From assembly GCA_051647125.1 (NCBI GenBank), contig JBOFDP010000028.1, positions 1 to 46,953 of the forward strand: a stretch of 46,953 nucleotides of DNA, given 5' to 3'. Position numbers and translations under genes: made by a program. This DNA is from JBOFDP01 sp051647125. GTDB taxonomy: Bacteria; Bacteroidota; Bacteroidia; Chitinophagales; Chitinophagaceae. The notes beneath the pieces are model-generated. The model saw only the letters and a program-made list of their open reading frames with translations, searched no databases and was not told the origin of the DNA. Positions 9,266 through 17,820 of the stretch are shown piece after piece. Within the stretch, counting starts at the first letter, position 1; the number at the start of each line of letters is the position of its first letter.

Positions 9266-11608
9266 ATGATAAAATATTTCGTTATTGGTGTGTTGATATG
9301 GATGGTTAATAATGTATTAGCACAAAATATTTCAACTATAGAAACGGATAAATATATTGCTTCTAAAAAAGATTCTATACAACAGAATGCGATAGCTATA
9401 AAAAAAGTAAAATGGGAGAAAAAGATTGAAGAACTTCAATTGTTGGGGAGAAAGCCTAAAATAGGGTTGGTACTTAGTGGTGGTGGAGCTAAGGGATTTG
9501 CTCATATAGCAATACTTCAGATTTTAGAAAAATATAATATTACATTAGATTATATAGGAGGTACAAGTGTTGGTGCTTTACTAGGAGGCTTATACGCAGT
9601 AGGTTATAATGCGGATCAGATAGATAGTATGTTTGGAGTTATTAAGTTTAGTGAATTTTTTAAAAATCAATATTCTCGTATAGAAAAACCCTTTAGGGAT
9701 AGAATTAGTAACCATGATAAATATTTGTTGAGTCTACCATTTTCTCGTAAAGGGGTTGAGTTTCCCATTTCATACTCTAATGGGCAAAAATTAGCTGATG
9801 TATTAACTCATCTTATAAGTCTGAAATCTCTCAGCATACATGATTTTTCAAAATTATCAACCCCTTTTTTTTGTATTGCAACTAATCTTCTATCGGGAAA
9901 AGAAAAAGTTTTTAACAAAGGATATTTAGTAGAAGCTATCTTGGCAAGTATGGCATTACCTTCTTTGTTTAGTCCTATAAGTATAAAAGATACTTTGTTT
10001 ATTGATGGTGGAATTGTGAATAATCTACCTATAGAAGAGATGAAAAAAAAGAATATGGATCTTATCATTGCAGTTGATATTTCTGATAGAGTAGATAAAC
10101 CTAGAATTAATTCTATTGTTACGTATGTGGATTATTTATTTTCGTTGATGATACAAAATAATGTAGATTATGAGGCTAAGTATGCGGATATTTTGATTAT
10201 TCCGAATATAAAAAAATACTCAAGTATGAGTTTTGATGAAGGGGATTCTATATATCAAAAGGGGGTAGAGGCTATAGCGTTTTATAAACAAGAATTAGAA
10301 GATATTGCTAAGCTTTGTAAAAAATACGATACAGGAAAAAGGAAAAATGTGTTAACTGACTTGCCTAATAATATTTTAATTGATCAAATATCAGTAATAG
10401 GTTCTTCGGAGGCATTTCTAAAATCTAAAAAAGAAAAAGTAAAAATCTTAAATATAGAAGAATCTATAAAAAAATTATATGCCACTGGGTTTTATAATAA
10501 AATATACTATACGCTAGATATTCTCCACAATGGAGCTTATAAATTAAATGTTCATATGGAAGAATTACCCTATAATAATTTTTTCAAAATTGGTATTCAT
10601 TATGACCAACTATATAGCTTAGGAGTATTACTAAATTATACCGCAAAGAAAAAATTTTCTTCTAATAAATTAATAAGTCAGATTGATTTTTCTATAGATG
10701 CTGTTGCTAGTAATTTATATAGAGGAGAATTACATTATTTTCAACATCATCAAATCATTCCTAATATAGGATTAAATGCCTATTATGCTTTTATAAATCC
10801 ATCTATTTATACCAATCTACCAATAGAAAATATTCCTAATTTAGCTTTTAGATCTATAAATATGCAAATGTTTAATGTAGAATTTTATATTAATTATATT
10901 ATTAAACAACTTTTTGCTATTAATTTAGGTTTTGAAACACAATATACAAGTTTCAAAATATCTCATAATCCATTAGTCTTTTGGGATAAAGGTTGGAATT
11001 ATAATTTTTTAGGCTCTTTAGTTGTTGAAAGACGAAATAGTACATCTTTTCCCAGTTCTGGTATGTTGGGTAATGTGGAATATAAAATAATTCCTGTAGA
11101 AATTATTAATGATTTTGATATAGTTCATTCGTTAAAGGCTTCCATTGATGGGTATATTCCTATTGTGAATAATATATTTTCTATTGGATTAGGAGCTAGT
11201 GCTGGATATCTTTCTGCCAATCTTCCTAATTATATGTTTAGTATTGGAGGTACTAATAGCCAACCCTATTTTAATAATGAACAATTTATAGGGTATGATT
11301 ATGCTAGTTTTTTTACTACTTTTTATATGAAAGGTAATTTTGGACTGCAGGTAAGATTTTATAAAAAACATTATATTCAAGTTGCAGGGAATATATTAAC
11401 TTCTTTACGGCAAGATGTTTTGATAGGTATTCCAAAGAACTTTGTAGATTTTGATTTGCATTATGGTTTTGGTATAGGATATGGATGGGATAGCCCAATT
11501 GGTCCCATTAAATTAAGTTATAATTATGCACCTTCAGCTCGAGAATTTGCATATACCAACAATGTGCAAAAAGGATTATTCTTTATTTCTATAGGGCATG
11601 TTTTCTAA
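9266..11608 (+). CDS. Patatin-like phospholipase with POTRA and outer-membrane barrel (type Vd-like)
   Basis: A 780-residue exported protein. A signal peptide (MIKYFVIGVLIWMVNNVLAQ) is followed by a patatin domain: the oxyanion-hole LSGGGAKGFAH near residues 69-79, nucleophile motif GTSVG near 99-103, and the catalytic Asp in IDGGIVNN near 246-253. Residues about 370-450 look like one POTRA domain, and the remainder is rich in alternating aromatic strands ending in GLFFISIGHVF, typical of a BamA-like 16-strand barrel. This order matches PlpD, the model of type Vd secretion, where a lipase passes through its own barrel. Serine/aspartate dyad hydrolysis of phospholipids is known for the family; whether this passenger is released or stays surface-bound is unknown. 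It sits downstream of an MsbA-like exporter and ends 2 bases before a convergent antiporter gene. Confidence 0.9.
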   Translation: MIKYFVIGVLIWMVNNVLAQNISTIETDKYIASKKDSIQQNAIAIKKVKWEKKIEELQLLGRKPKIGLVLSGGGAKGFAHIAILQILEKYNITLDYIGGTSVGALLGGLYAVGYNADQIDSMFGVIKFSEFFKNQYSRIEKPFRDRISNHDKYLLSLPFSRKGVEFPISYSNGQKLADVLTHLISLKSLSIHDFSKLSTPFFCIATNLLSGKEKVFNKGYLVEAILASMALPSLFSPISIKDTLFIDGGIVNNLPIEEMKKKNMDLIIAVDISDRVDKPRINSIVTYVDYLFSLMIQNNVDYEAKYADILIIPNIKKYSSMSFDEGDSIYQKGVEAIAFYKQELEDIAKLCKKYDTGKRKNVLTDLPNNILIDQISVIGSSEAFLKSKKEKVKILNIEESIKKLYATGFYNKIYYTLDILHNGAYKLNVHMEELPYNNFFKIGIHYDQLYSLGVLLNYTAKKKFSSNKLISQIDFSIDAVASNLYRGELHYFQHHQIIPNIGLNAYYAFINPSIYTNLPIENIPNLAFRSINMQMFNVEFYINYIIKQLFAINLGFETQYTSFKISHNPLVFWDKGWNYNFLGSLVVERRNSTSFPSSGMLGNVEYKIIPVEIINDFDIVHSLKASIDGYIPIVNNIFSIGLGASAGYLSANLPNYMFSIGGTNSQPYFNNEQFIGYDYASFFTTFYMKGNFGLQVRFYKKHYIQVAGNILTSLRQDVLIGIPKNFVDFDLHYGFGIGYGWDSPIGPIKLSYNYAPSAREFAYTNNVQKGLFFISIGHVF

Positions 11609-11610
11609 TA

Positions 11611-13839
11611 CTAATCATTGTCGTTCTCTTCTAATAAATACCCAATCAAATCTTTAAAAGACTTTTGCGTACATACAAACCAAACTCTATCTTGGGCTTT
11701 TAGTTTGGTTTGAGAATTTGGATTTATAATTTTTCCTGTTTTCTTTTCAATACAAAGAATAAGTATTTTATAAAGTTCTCTAATCTTACATTGACTTAGT
11801 GTTTTATTGGTAATTGGAGAATGTTGAGATACTACAAAATCATGCAAACGAAACTGATTATCTTGTTCAAGTACGGATACGGTATCTTCTTCTACTACTT
11901 TTTTTAAGGCCTCCAATCCCGCATCATTTCCTACTACTAAAAGCTTATCAAATGGGAATACGGCAGTTTCTTTTGTAGGTAAGGAAATGGACTCTTTTCC
12001 TCGTGTGATACATACAATATTAATACCAAATTTTTCTCTATAGGCTAAATTCCCCAATGTTTTTCCTACACTAAGAGAATTAGGATTAACGATAAAATTT
12101 TCAAAATGGAGCTCCTCCCTTAAATCTTCTGGTATATTTAATGCTTTATGATTCAAATTTTCTAAAAATTGAGTCTCTATTTTTTTGTATGATTTTGTGC
12201 TTATATTAGAGATTTTAATTAATCCCAATATGCCTAATGCAACTAAAATACTAATCATGGAGGGATTACCAAAATAATGAGAAATAACAATCATGACGAA
12301 AAATAAAGCTATAAAATATCGTAATAAAAATAAAAATATATAAAAAGTATGTTTAAGTTTTATATCATTCCATGTTTTTATTAAATCAAAGTGTTTGGAA
12401 GGCTTTTTGATAAGACCATAAATGAATGGAGACATGATTGATAAAGAAAGTCCTGTCATCACAATTTTATACCAAAACCCCAAAAAATAGGTGTGAATAA
12501 AAGGAGAAATAAAGTTGATACATAACAAGAAAATAATACTTAGAAATACACTAAAAATAATATTTTGTATAATAAAATTTTTAAGTAATTTTTTCCATAT
12601 TTTATAATATCTTTCACGAGAGGAAAAGCTGTCTTCAATAATTTCTTTTTTCTCAAAATATAATCGTATTTTATAGGGAATAAAAGGATATAAATTTTCT
12701 GAATATTTTATAAAATAAGGAGTAAAAAAAGTAGTAATTACGGATACGGTTACTATAATAGGGTATATTTCATGATGGATAATCTTTAATCCTATACCTA
12801 AACTAGCGATAATAAATGAAAATTCACCTATTTGACCTAAGGAATATCCCGATTTAATAGAACGCTTTAAGGGTTCTCCCGCTATAAACGTTCCAATGCT
12901 TGCTGCAGTTGTTTTTATAAATAAAATAAGTAAAGTAATACAGATAATAGGGATAGTATAATTTATAATTATTTTAAAATCCACTAACATCCCTACGGAA
13001 ACAAAAAAAACAGCGCCAAATAAATGTTTTAAAGGTTTTATAAGTTTATGGATTTTTTCAGATTCTGGAGTTTCTGCAATGATTGTACCCATTAAAAATG
13101 CTCCTAATGCGGACGAAAATCCTTGTTGGCTAGAAAATACAATAGTAGCAAAACATAAACCTATGGAGACAACCAATAAGGTTTCGTCATTCATCCATTT
13201 TTTGGTTGTTTTAAAAAGTGTTGGAATAAGAAAAATACCCAATGTAAATACAAATACTAAAAAACTAACAAGTTTTAGAATAGTCATAAAAAGCTCATTT
13301 CCTGATAATGTTTTTGTAATGCCTAAAGTAGATAGTAACACTAATAATAAGATTGCTATTAAATCTTCAAAAATTAAAATGCCAAAAACTACATTAGCTA
13401 CCTTGTGTTTCATTAGCCCTAAGTCAGTATATGCTTTGATGATAATTGTAGTAGAAGAAATGCTTAACATCCCTCCCAAAAAAATACAATCCATTTTACT
13501 CCAATTCAAAAATTTCCCTAAAAAATAACCACTCATAAACATGATGATCAGCTCAAAAAAAGAAGTAATAAGACCTGTGTTTCCTACCTTGGTTATTTTT
13601 TTAAAGCTAAATTCTAATCCTAAACCAAATAATAAAAAAGCGATACCTATTTCGCCCCAAGTATTAATAGAATTAACTTCTGTAACTGTAGGGAAAATAT
13701 AAAAGTGAGGACCTATCAAAAATCCAGCTACTATATATCCCAATACTACAGGCTGTTTTAGCCAGGTAAATAACAAAGTGGTAATTCCAGCTACTGAAAG
13801 AATAAGTGCTAAATCAATAAGTAATTTAGGAATTTGCAT
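11611..13839 (-). CDS. KefB-like cation/proton antiporter (CPA2) with two TrkA-C domains
   Basis: A monovalent cation/H+ antiporter of the inner membrane. The first 380 residues form the CPA2 exchanger with many membrane helices (LFGLGLEFSFKKI and SSTTIIIKAYTDLG are typical). A second hydrophobic block of about four helices spans roughly 420-560. The cytosolic tail has two TrkA-C/RCK_C-type modules (near 595-665 and 670-735), which bind regulatory ligands in relatives. I start at the ATG at 13839 (MQIPKLLIDLAL, 742 residues); an upstream TTG would add 10 residues but the ATG begins right at the first helix. No TrkA-N Rossmann domain is obvious, unlike KefB/KefC proper, so glutathione gating should not be assumed. 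Confidence 0.9.
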   Translation of the reverse strand: MQIPKLLIDLALILSVAGITTLLFTWLKQPVVLGYIVAGFLIGPHFYIFPTVTEVNSINTWGEIGIAFLLFGLGLEFSFKKITKVGNTGLITSFFELIIMFMSGYFLGKFLNWSKMDCIFLGGMLSISSTTIIIKAYTDLGLMKHKVANVVFGILIFEDLIAILLLVLLSTLGITKTLSGNELFMTILKLVSFLVFVFTLGIFLIPTLFKTTKKWMNDETLLVVSIGLCFATIVFSSQQGFSSALGAFLMGTIIAETPESEKIHKLIKPLKHLFGAVFFVSVGMLVDFKIIINYTIPIICITLLILFIKTTAASIGTFIAGEPLKRSIKSGYSLGQIGEFSFIIASLGIGLKIIHHEIYPIIVTVSVITTFFTPYFIKYSENLYPFIPYKIRLYFEKKEIIEDSFSSRERYYKIWKKLLKNFIIQNIIFSVFLSIIFLLCINFISPFIHTYFLGFWYKIVMTGLSLSIMSPFIYGLIKKPSKHFDLIKTWNDIKLKHTFYIFLFLLRYFIALFFVMIVISHYFGNPSMISILVALGILGLIKISNISTKSYKKIETQFLENLNHKALNIPEDLREELHFENFIVNPNSLSVGKTLGNLAYREKFGINIVCITRGKESISLPTKETAVFPFDKLLVVGNDAGLEALKKVVEEDTVSVLEQDNQFRLHDFVVSQHSPITNKTLSQCKIRELYKILILCIEKKTGKIINPNSQTKLKAQDRVWFVCTQKSFKDLIGYLLEENDND

Positions 13840-13996
13840 AGCGATGCAAAGTTCTAAAAAAAAATTCAAATTATATTTTTTTTATAGATAATAAAAATAA
13901 TGAGATGTAAATTTTTTGAAATAGCCTAAAAAAAATAACTATTTTATTATAATGTATTAATTTCGTAATGAAATTTTTTTAAATTATTGTATTGAA

Positions 13997-14875
13997 TTGT
14001 TAGATAAACTATTTATAACAGCAGGAAAAGTTATTGTATTGTGGATACTTTCTTTGTTATATTCCAAATCTCTTTTTGCTCAAAAATCTGTTCAATATTC
14101 CCCAGCTTATTTTGGTCCAAATGCGCTTCCTGTTCCCGAAGTATCTAATGGAAAAGTTCCAAAATATACTCAATTTGGATTTTCTTCTGATTATTCATTT
14201 GGGTTTGGAGACAGAACTGTTTCTTTGCGCTTTGATGCAGAAATACCTCTTTTCCCTAATTATATTTCATTAAAATCTTGGTTTGTTTTTTATGAGAAAT
14301 TTTGGCTTACACCAACTCTTGCCCAACAACGTACTATAGAACCTTTATCGCTAACAGGAGCAACAACAGGAGATGTTTATCTACAAACTCGTTTTTTGGT
14401 ATTTCAAGAAAGAACATATATACCCAATGTTATTATTGCAATTACTATAAAAACTGCCTCTGGAGGGAATTTTGAAAAACGTCGTTTTTATGATACTCCT
14501 GGATATTATTTTGATGCTACTTTTTCAAAATCTTTTTTATTACCTAATAAAATAATAAGCAATATTCAACTTGTAGGGAATCTAGGTTTTTTGTGTTGGG
14601 AAACTACCAATAGCACACAAAATGATGCTCCTATGTATGGCTTAAATCTATTATTGTCAAATAAATTTCTATCTTTAGAAAATCAAATTGGAGGTTATTG
14701 GGGGTGGATGAATAATGGCGACAAACCACTTACTTTTCGTTCAAAATTAACCTATAATTTTATCTTTTATGACCTCTTCTTGCAATATCAATATGGAATT
14801 ATAGATTTTCCTTATCATCAGGTTAGGATGGGAGTGGTAGCTAATATTCCTTATCTAACACCAAAATATAAATAA
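13997..14875 (+). CDS. Putative outer-membrane protein, function unknown
   Basis: A 292-residue protein with an N-terminal hydrophobic segment ending in SKSLFAQ, fitting a signal peptide cut after AQ. The mature part alternates aromatic and small residues and ends in strand-like repeats (LFLQYQYGIIDFPYHQVRMG), consistent with a beta-barrel. I do not recognise the family. The only plausible start in frame is the TTG at 13997; an ATG at 13968 runs into a stop after four codons across a run of seven T residues, so a start-region frameshift is possible. It lies just before the TPP riboswitch and TonB receptor, same strand, but its own transcript probably ends before the riboswitch promoter. Confidence 0.65.
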   Translation: MLDKLFITAGKVIVLWILSLLYSKSLFAQKSVQYSPAYFGPNALPVPEVSNGKVPKYTQFGFSSDYSFGFGDRTVSLRFDAEIPLFPNYISLKSWFVFYEKFWLTPTLAQQRTIEPLSLTGATTGDVYLQTRFLVFQERTYIPNVIIAITIKTASGGNFEKRRFYDTPGYYFDATFSKSFLLPNKIISNIQLVGNLGFLCWETTNSTQNDAPMYGLNLLLSNKFLSLENQIGGYWGWMNNGDKPLTFRSKLTYNFIFYDLFLQYQYGIIDFPYHQVRMGVVANIPYLTPKYK

Positions 14876-14898
14876 ATTTATTTTTCAGAATTTTTTTA

Positions 14899-14906
14899 TA
14901 AATTTG
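14899..14906 (+). promoter_or_regulatory. Promoter -7 box in front of the TPP riboswitch
   Basis: TAAATTTG is a full match to TAnnTTTG and ends 7 bases before the riboswitch P1 region. That spacing puts the transcription start just at the aptamer. The location relative to an independently recognised RNA element makes this one of the better promoter calls here. Confidence 0.65.
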
Positions 14907-14907
14907 C

Positions 14908-15008
14908 CTTTATTCCGGGGGTGCTTGATATACTAAAAATATATTAGGCTGAGATGAAACTCACAATACCTGAACAAGATAATGCTTGCGAAGAGAATGG
15001 AAATAATG
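14908..15008 (+). ncRNA. TPP riboswitch (THI element)
   Basis: The conserved THI-box core is visible: GGGGTGCTT at 14917-14925, GGCTGAGATGAAACTC at 14947-14963 or so, then ACCTGAACAAGATAATGC and GCGAAGAGAATGG at about 14968-15000. The canonical GCGAAGGGA is GCGAAGAGA here. Flanking TTATTCC and GGAAATAA can close P1 with a bulge. TPP binding to this element represses downstream genes in known cases. It sits 77 bases before a TonB-dependent receptor. Confidence 0.92.
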
Positions 15009-15020
15009 TTTTATAAAATA

Positions 15021-15049
15021 TCTTGCTTGCCACAGCAAGGTTTTTCTTT
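15021..15049 (+). terminator. Terminator-type expression platform of the TPP riboswitch
   Basis: CTTGCT (15022-15027) pairs with AGCAAG (15034-15039), extended by a T-G closing pair, and is followed by TTTTTCTTT. It lies between the aptamer and the start codon, so control by premature termination is likely. An antiterminator pairing with P1 was not worked out. Confidence 0.65.
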
Positions 15050-15084
15050 CGGTATAATTTTTTTAAGATTAAAAACTAAAATTT

Positions 15085-17256
15085 ATGAAATTTTTTTTTA
15101 TACCTTTTTTATTATTTTTATTTATATTGGGATATGCCCAAAATACAGAAATAGATACTGTTCATACTGCTAAAATATTAGAAGCGATTTCGTTGTCTTC
15201 TTATCGCAATATTAGTCAATCACCCGTTACTAGAGTGATACTCAATGAAAAAGATCTTCAGTATCAAAATGTTGGTACTGATTTACCATTTGCACTACAA
15301 GGTACTCCCTCCTTGGTATCTTATAGTGATGGTGGTACAGGTATCGGTTATACAGGTTTACGGTTGCGGGGATCTGATATTACTCGTATTCAGGTTACTA
15401 TTAATGGAGTACCTTATAATGAACAAGAATCTCATGCTGCTTTTTTTGTTGATATTCCTGATATTATTTCTTCTTCTGCAAGTATACAAATACAAAGAGG
15501 AGTTAGTATGACTACTAGTGGCATAGGTTCTTTTGGTGGCAATATTGATATTTCTACATTTAAAGAAAGAAATTTTCCCGAACTTGAGTATAATTTTTCT
15601 TATGGTTCATTTAATACATGGCGCAATACTTTGCAAGGTTATTCAGGTAATATTTATTTAAAAAATAATATTATAAATATTGATACAAGGTTATCTTATA
15701 TTACAAGTGATGGATATGTTGATAGGGCATTTTCTCGTTTGCAAAGTTATTATGTTGGAGTATCTAATTTTTATAAACAAAAATGGCTTTCTCAGTTAGT
15801 AGTTTTTGGAGGTAAAGAGAAAACCTATCAAGCCTGGGGAGGTGTTCTTCAAGATTCATTAGCGACCAATAGGAGGTATAACTATTTGGGGACGGAAAGT
15901 AACCCCCCATATAAAAATCAGACAGACAATTATTTTCAACAACATGTGCAATGGCTTAATTCTATTTTTTTTGGAAAACATATTCTTCAATCTACAACTT
16001 TTCTAACTTTAGGAAGTGGATATTATGAAGAATATAAAGCTAAACAAAAGCTAAAAAATTATTATTTATCAACTCAAGATAGTCTAATTGATCTTGTACG
16101 TAGAAAGTGGTTACGTACTTTTCTTGTGGGACAAATACTTTCGTTTTCCTATTATTTGCAGAAACATACGTTTACTTTTGGAGGAGGTTTTACAGGATAT
16201 AAAGGGCAACATTTTGGAGAGGTAATTTGGACAGAAAATCCCGTAGCTAAGCATCTTCCTTTTATGTATTATGGAAACTATCCTTCTCAGAAATATGATG
16301 CTTATCTTTATGCAAAATGGAATTATGATATTAATGCGTTGTTGCATCTTTATTTGGATGTGCAGGAAAGATTTACACAATATAAAACAACAGGTTATCA
16401 AGAAGCTCCAGAGTTGCATCTTTCTACTAATTATTTTTTCTTTAATCCTAAAGTAGGATTTTCTTACACTCCTAAACAGCAAAAATTATATCTCTCTTTT
16501 GGGAAATCTTCAAAAGAACCTTCTCGTGCTGATTTTCTTGCTACACTCATTCATCCAGTAGTACCAGAACATCTTTATGATATAGAACTTGGGTATCAAT
16601 TACAGTATAAAACTTTTTCTCTTTCAGCTAATTTATTTTATATGAATTATCTAAACCAATTAGTACTTACTGGACGAATAAATAATGTGGGTTCTTATAT
16701 CAGAGAAAATGTAAAGCATAGTTATCGTGTAGGTGCTGAAATAATGTATACTTGGAAAGTTTTTTCTTTTTTGGAATATACAGGTAGTGCAAGTTGTAGT
16801 AGGAATAAAATACAAAATTTTACGGAATATATTTATAATGATGATAATTTACAACATACTTTTCAGTATCAAAATACTGACATTTCTTTTTCCCCTAATA
16901 TGCTTCTATTTCAACAACTGAAATGGACTATTTATAGAACACTTATTGTAGGTCTAAATTATCAATATGTGGGTAAACAATATTTAGATAATACCCAAAA
17001 TAATAATCGACAATTACCACAGTATCAATTTATGAATATTGATTTAAATTATACATTTAATTATAATAATTTTTCTTTTAATCTTTTTGGAAGAATTAAT
17101 AATGTCCTTAATAATTTATATTCTACTAATGGTTATACATATACTTATATTTCTGAAGGGAAACGTATTAGTGATAATTATTACTTTCCCGCAGCGATTG
17201 TTAATTTTATCATTGGAATAAGATTTAAACTTGCAGCTACTGAAATATGGAAATAA
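15085..17256 (+). CDS. TonB-dependent receptor under TPP control, probable thiamine-related uptake
   Basis: A 723-residue outer-membrane receptor. A signal peptide (MKFFFIPFLLFLFILGYAQ) precedes a plug domain with GYTGLRLRGSDITRIQVTING near residues 90-110 and GVSMTTSGIGSFGGNIDIS near 140-158, both classic for TonB receptors. The rest is a 22-strand-type barrel with many aromatic strands. No carboxypeptidase-like or SusD partner is present. The upstream TPP riboswitch strongly suggests it imports thiamine, its phosphates or a precursor, as proposed for riboswitch-controlled receptors in other Bacteroidota; the substrate is inference. Energy would come from ExbBD/TonB, encoded at 28623-31600. 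Start ATG chosen because the signal peptide begins there. Confidence 0.93.
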   Translation: MKFFFIPFLLFLFILGYAQNTEIDTVHTAKILEAISLSSYRNISQSPVTRVILNEKDLQYQNVGTDLPFALQGTPSLVSYSDGGTGIGYTGLRLRGSDITRIQVTINGVPYNEQESHAAFFVDIPDIISSSASIQIQRGVSMTTSGIGSFGGNIDISTFKERNFPELEYNFSYGSFNTWRNTLQGYSGNIYLKNNIINIDTRLSYITSDGYVDRAFSRLQSYYVGVSNFYKQKWLSQLVVFGGKEKTYQAWGGVLQDSLATNRRYNYLGTESNPPYKNQTDNYFQQHVQWLNSIFFGKHILQSTTFLTLGSGYYEEYKAKQKLKNYYLSTQDSLIDLVRRKWLRTFLVGQILSFSYYLQKHTFTFGGGFTGYKGQHFGEVIWTENPVAKHLPFMYYGNYPSQKYDAYLYAKWNYDINALLHLYLDVQERFTQYKTTGYQEAPELHLSTNYFFFNPKVGFSYTPKQQKLYLSFGKSSKEPSRADFLATLIHPVVPEHLYDIELGYQLQYKTFSLSANLFYMNYLNQLVLTGRINNVGSYIRENVKHSYRVGAEIMYTWKVFSFLEYTGSASCSRNKIQNFTEYIYNDDNLQHTFQYQNTDISFSPNMLLFQQLKWTIYRTLIVGLNYQYVGKQYLDNTQNNNRQLPQYQFMNIDLNYTFNYNNFSFNLFGRINNVLNNLYSTNGYTYTYISEGKRISDNYYFPAAIVNFIIGIRFKLAATEIWK

Positions 17257-17279
17257 TTTATAAAAAGCGCCAAAAAAGT

Positions 17280-17300
17280 ATCTACTATTTCAATAGTAGG
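17280..17300 (-). terminator. Hairpin terminator of the BlaI/MecI-like gene
   Basis: CTACTAT (17282-17288) pairs with ATAGTAG (17293-17299) around a four-base loop. Read on the minus strand it is followed by ATACTTTTTT. It lies between two convergent genes and most plausibly serves the minus-strand regulator. Confidence 0.45.
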
Positions 17301-17321
17301 ATGTATAAAAAAATATTTATA

Positions 17322-17699
17322 TTAATTTTTTTTCTTTAAAAACTCTTGTATTGCTTGTAATTCTTCTTTACTTATTTTAGTATTTGTTCCTAAAGCATGC
17401 ATTACTAAACTTGCTTTATTATCACCAAAAAAATTTTCTAATAAGTTATTAAAATATTCTTTCCTTACAGTTTCTTTTTTTATAGAAGGTTTATAGTAAT
17501 GAACCTTTTTAGAGTCATCTCGTAATACAAATCCTTTTTCATACATTAATTGTAAAAGTTTCAGTGTGGAAGTATAGCCTGTTTTTTTTTTATGCTCTAA
17601 TAAAGCATGTACTTGGCGTACGGAAGCAACTTCTAATTTCCACAAAATTTGAAGTATTTCTATTTCACTTTGTGTAGGTTTTAGTTTATTTACTGGCAT
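17322..17699 (-). CDS. BlaI/MecI/CopY-family transcriptional regulator
   Basis: A 125-residue winged-helix repressor. The family signature is clear: PTQSEIEILQILWKLEVASV near residues 8-27, VRQVHALL, then the recognition region GYTSTLKLLQLMYEKGFV near 41-58 and DDSKKVHYYKPS. In studied relatives, a partner M56 membrane protease (BlaR1/MecR1) cleaves the repressor; Bacteroidota often keep such pairs next to TonB genes. Here no M56 gene is adjacent on either side, so this is an orphan copy in this window. Its target may be the divergent ribF region or genes elsewhere; nothing in the sequence decides this. Confidence 0.88.
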   Translation of the reverse strand: MPVNKLKPTQSEIEILQILWKLEVASVRQVHALLEHKKKTGYTSTLKLLQLMYEKGFVLRDDSKKVHYYKPSIKKETVRKEYFNNLLENFFGDNKASLVMHALGTNTKISKEELQAIQEFLKKKN

Positions 17700-17747
17700 A
17701 ATTGTAAATTTGAGTAATTTTTAATAAAAAACTTCTTTATTTCGCAA

Positions 17748-17755
17748 CAAATCTA
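17748..17755 (-). promoter_or_regulatory. Putative promoter -7 box of the BlaI/MecI-like gene
   Basis: The minus strand reads TAGATTTG, matching TAnnTTTG, 48 bases before the regulator's start codon. No -33 element was identified. Confidence 0.4.
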
Positions 17756-17820
17756 AACCATTTTTTGTAATTGAAGTAAGAAATTTTTCGTTGATTTGCA
17801 GAGACTTTTTTTGTGATAAA

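Noticed and set aside
13079..13528. 149-codon open frame on the plus strand
   Set aside because: It lies wholly antisense to the well-supported antiporter gene and reads like a complement of its membrane helices.
17791..17820. TTG start extending ribF by 10 residues
   Set aside because: The added residues are not like RibF N-termini, and the ATG at 17821 gives the normal length.
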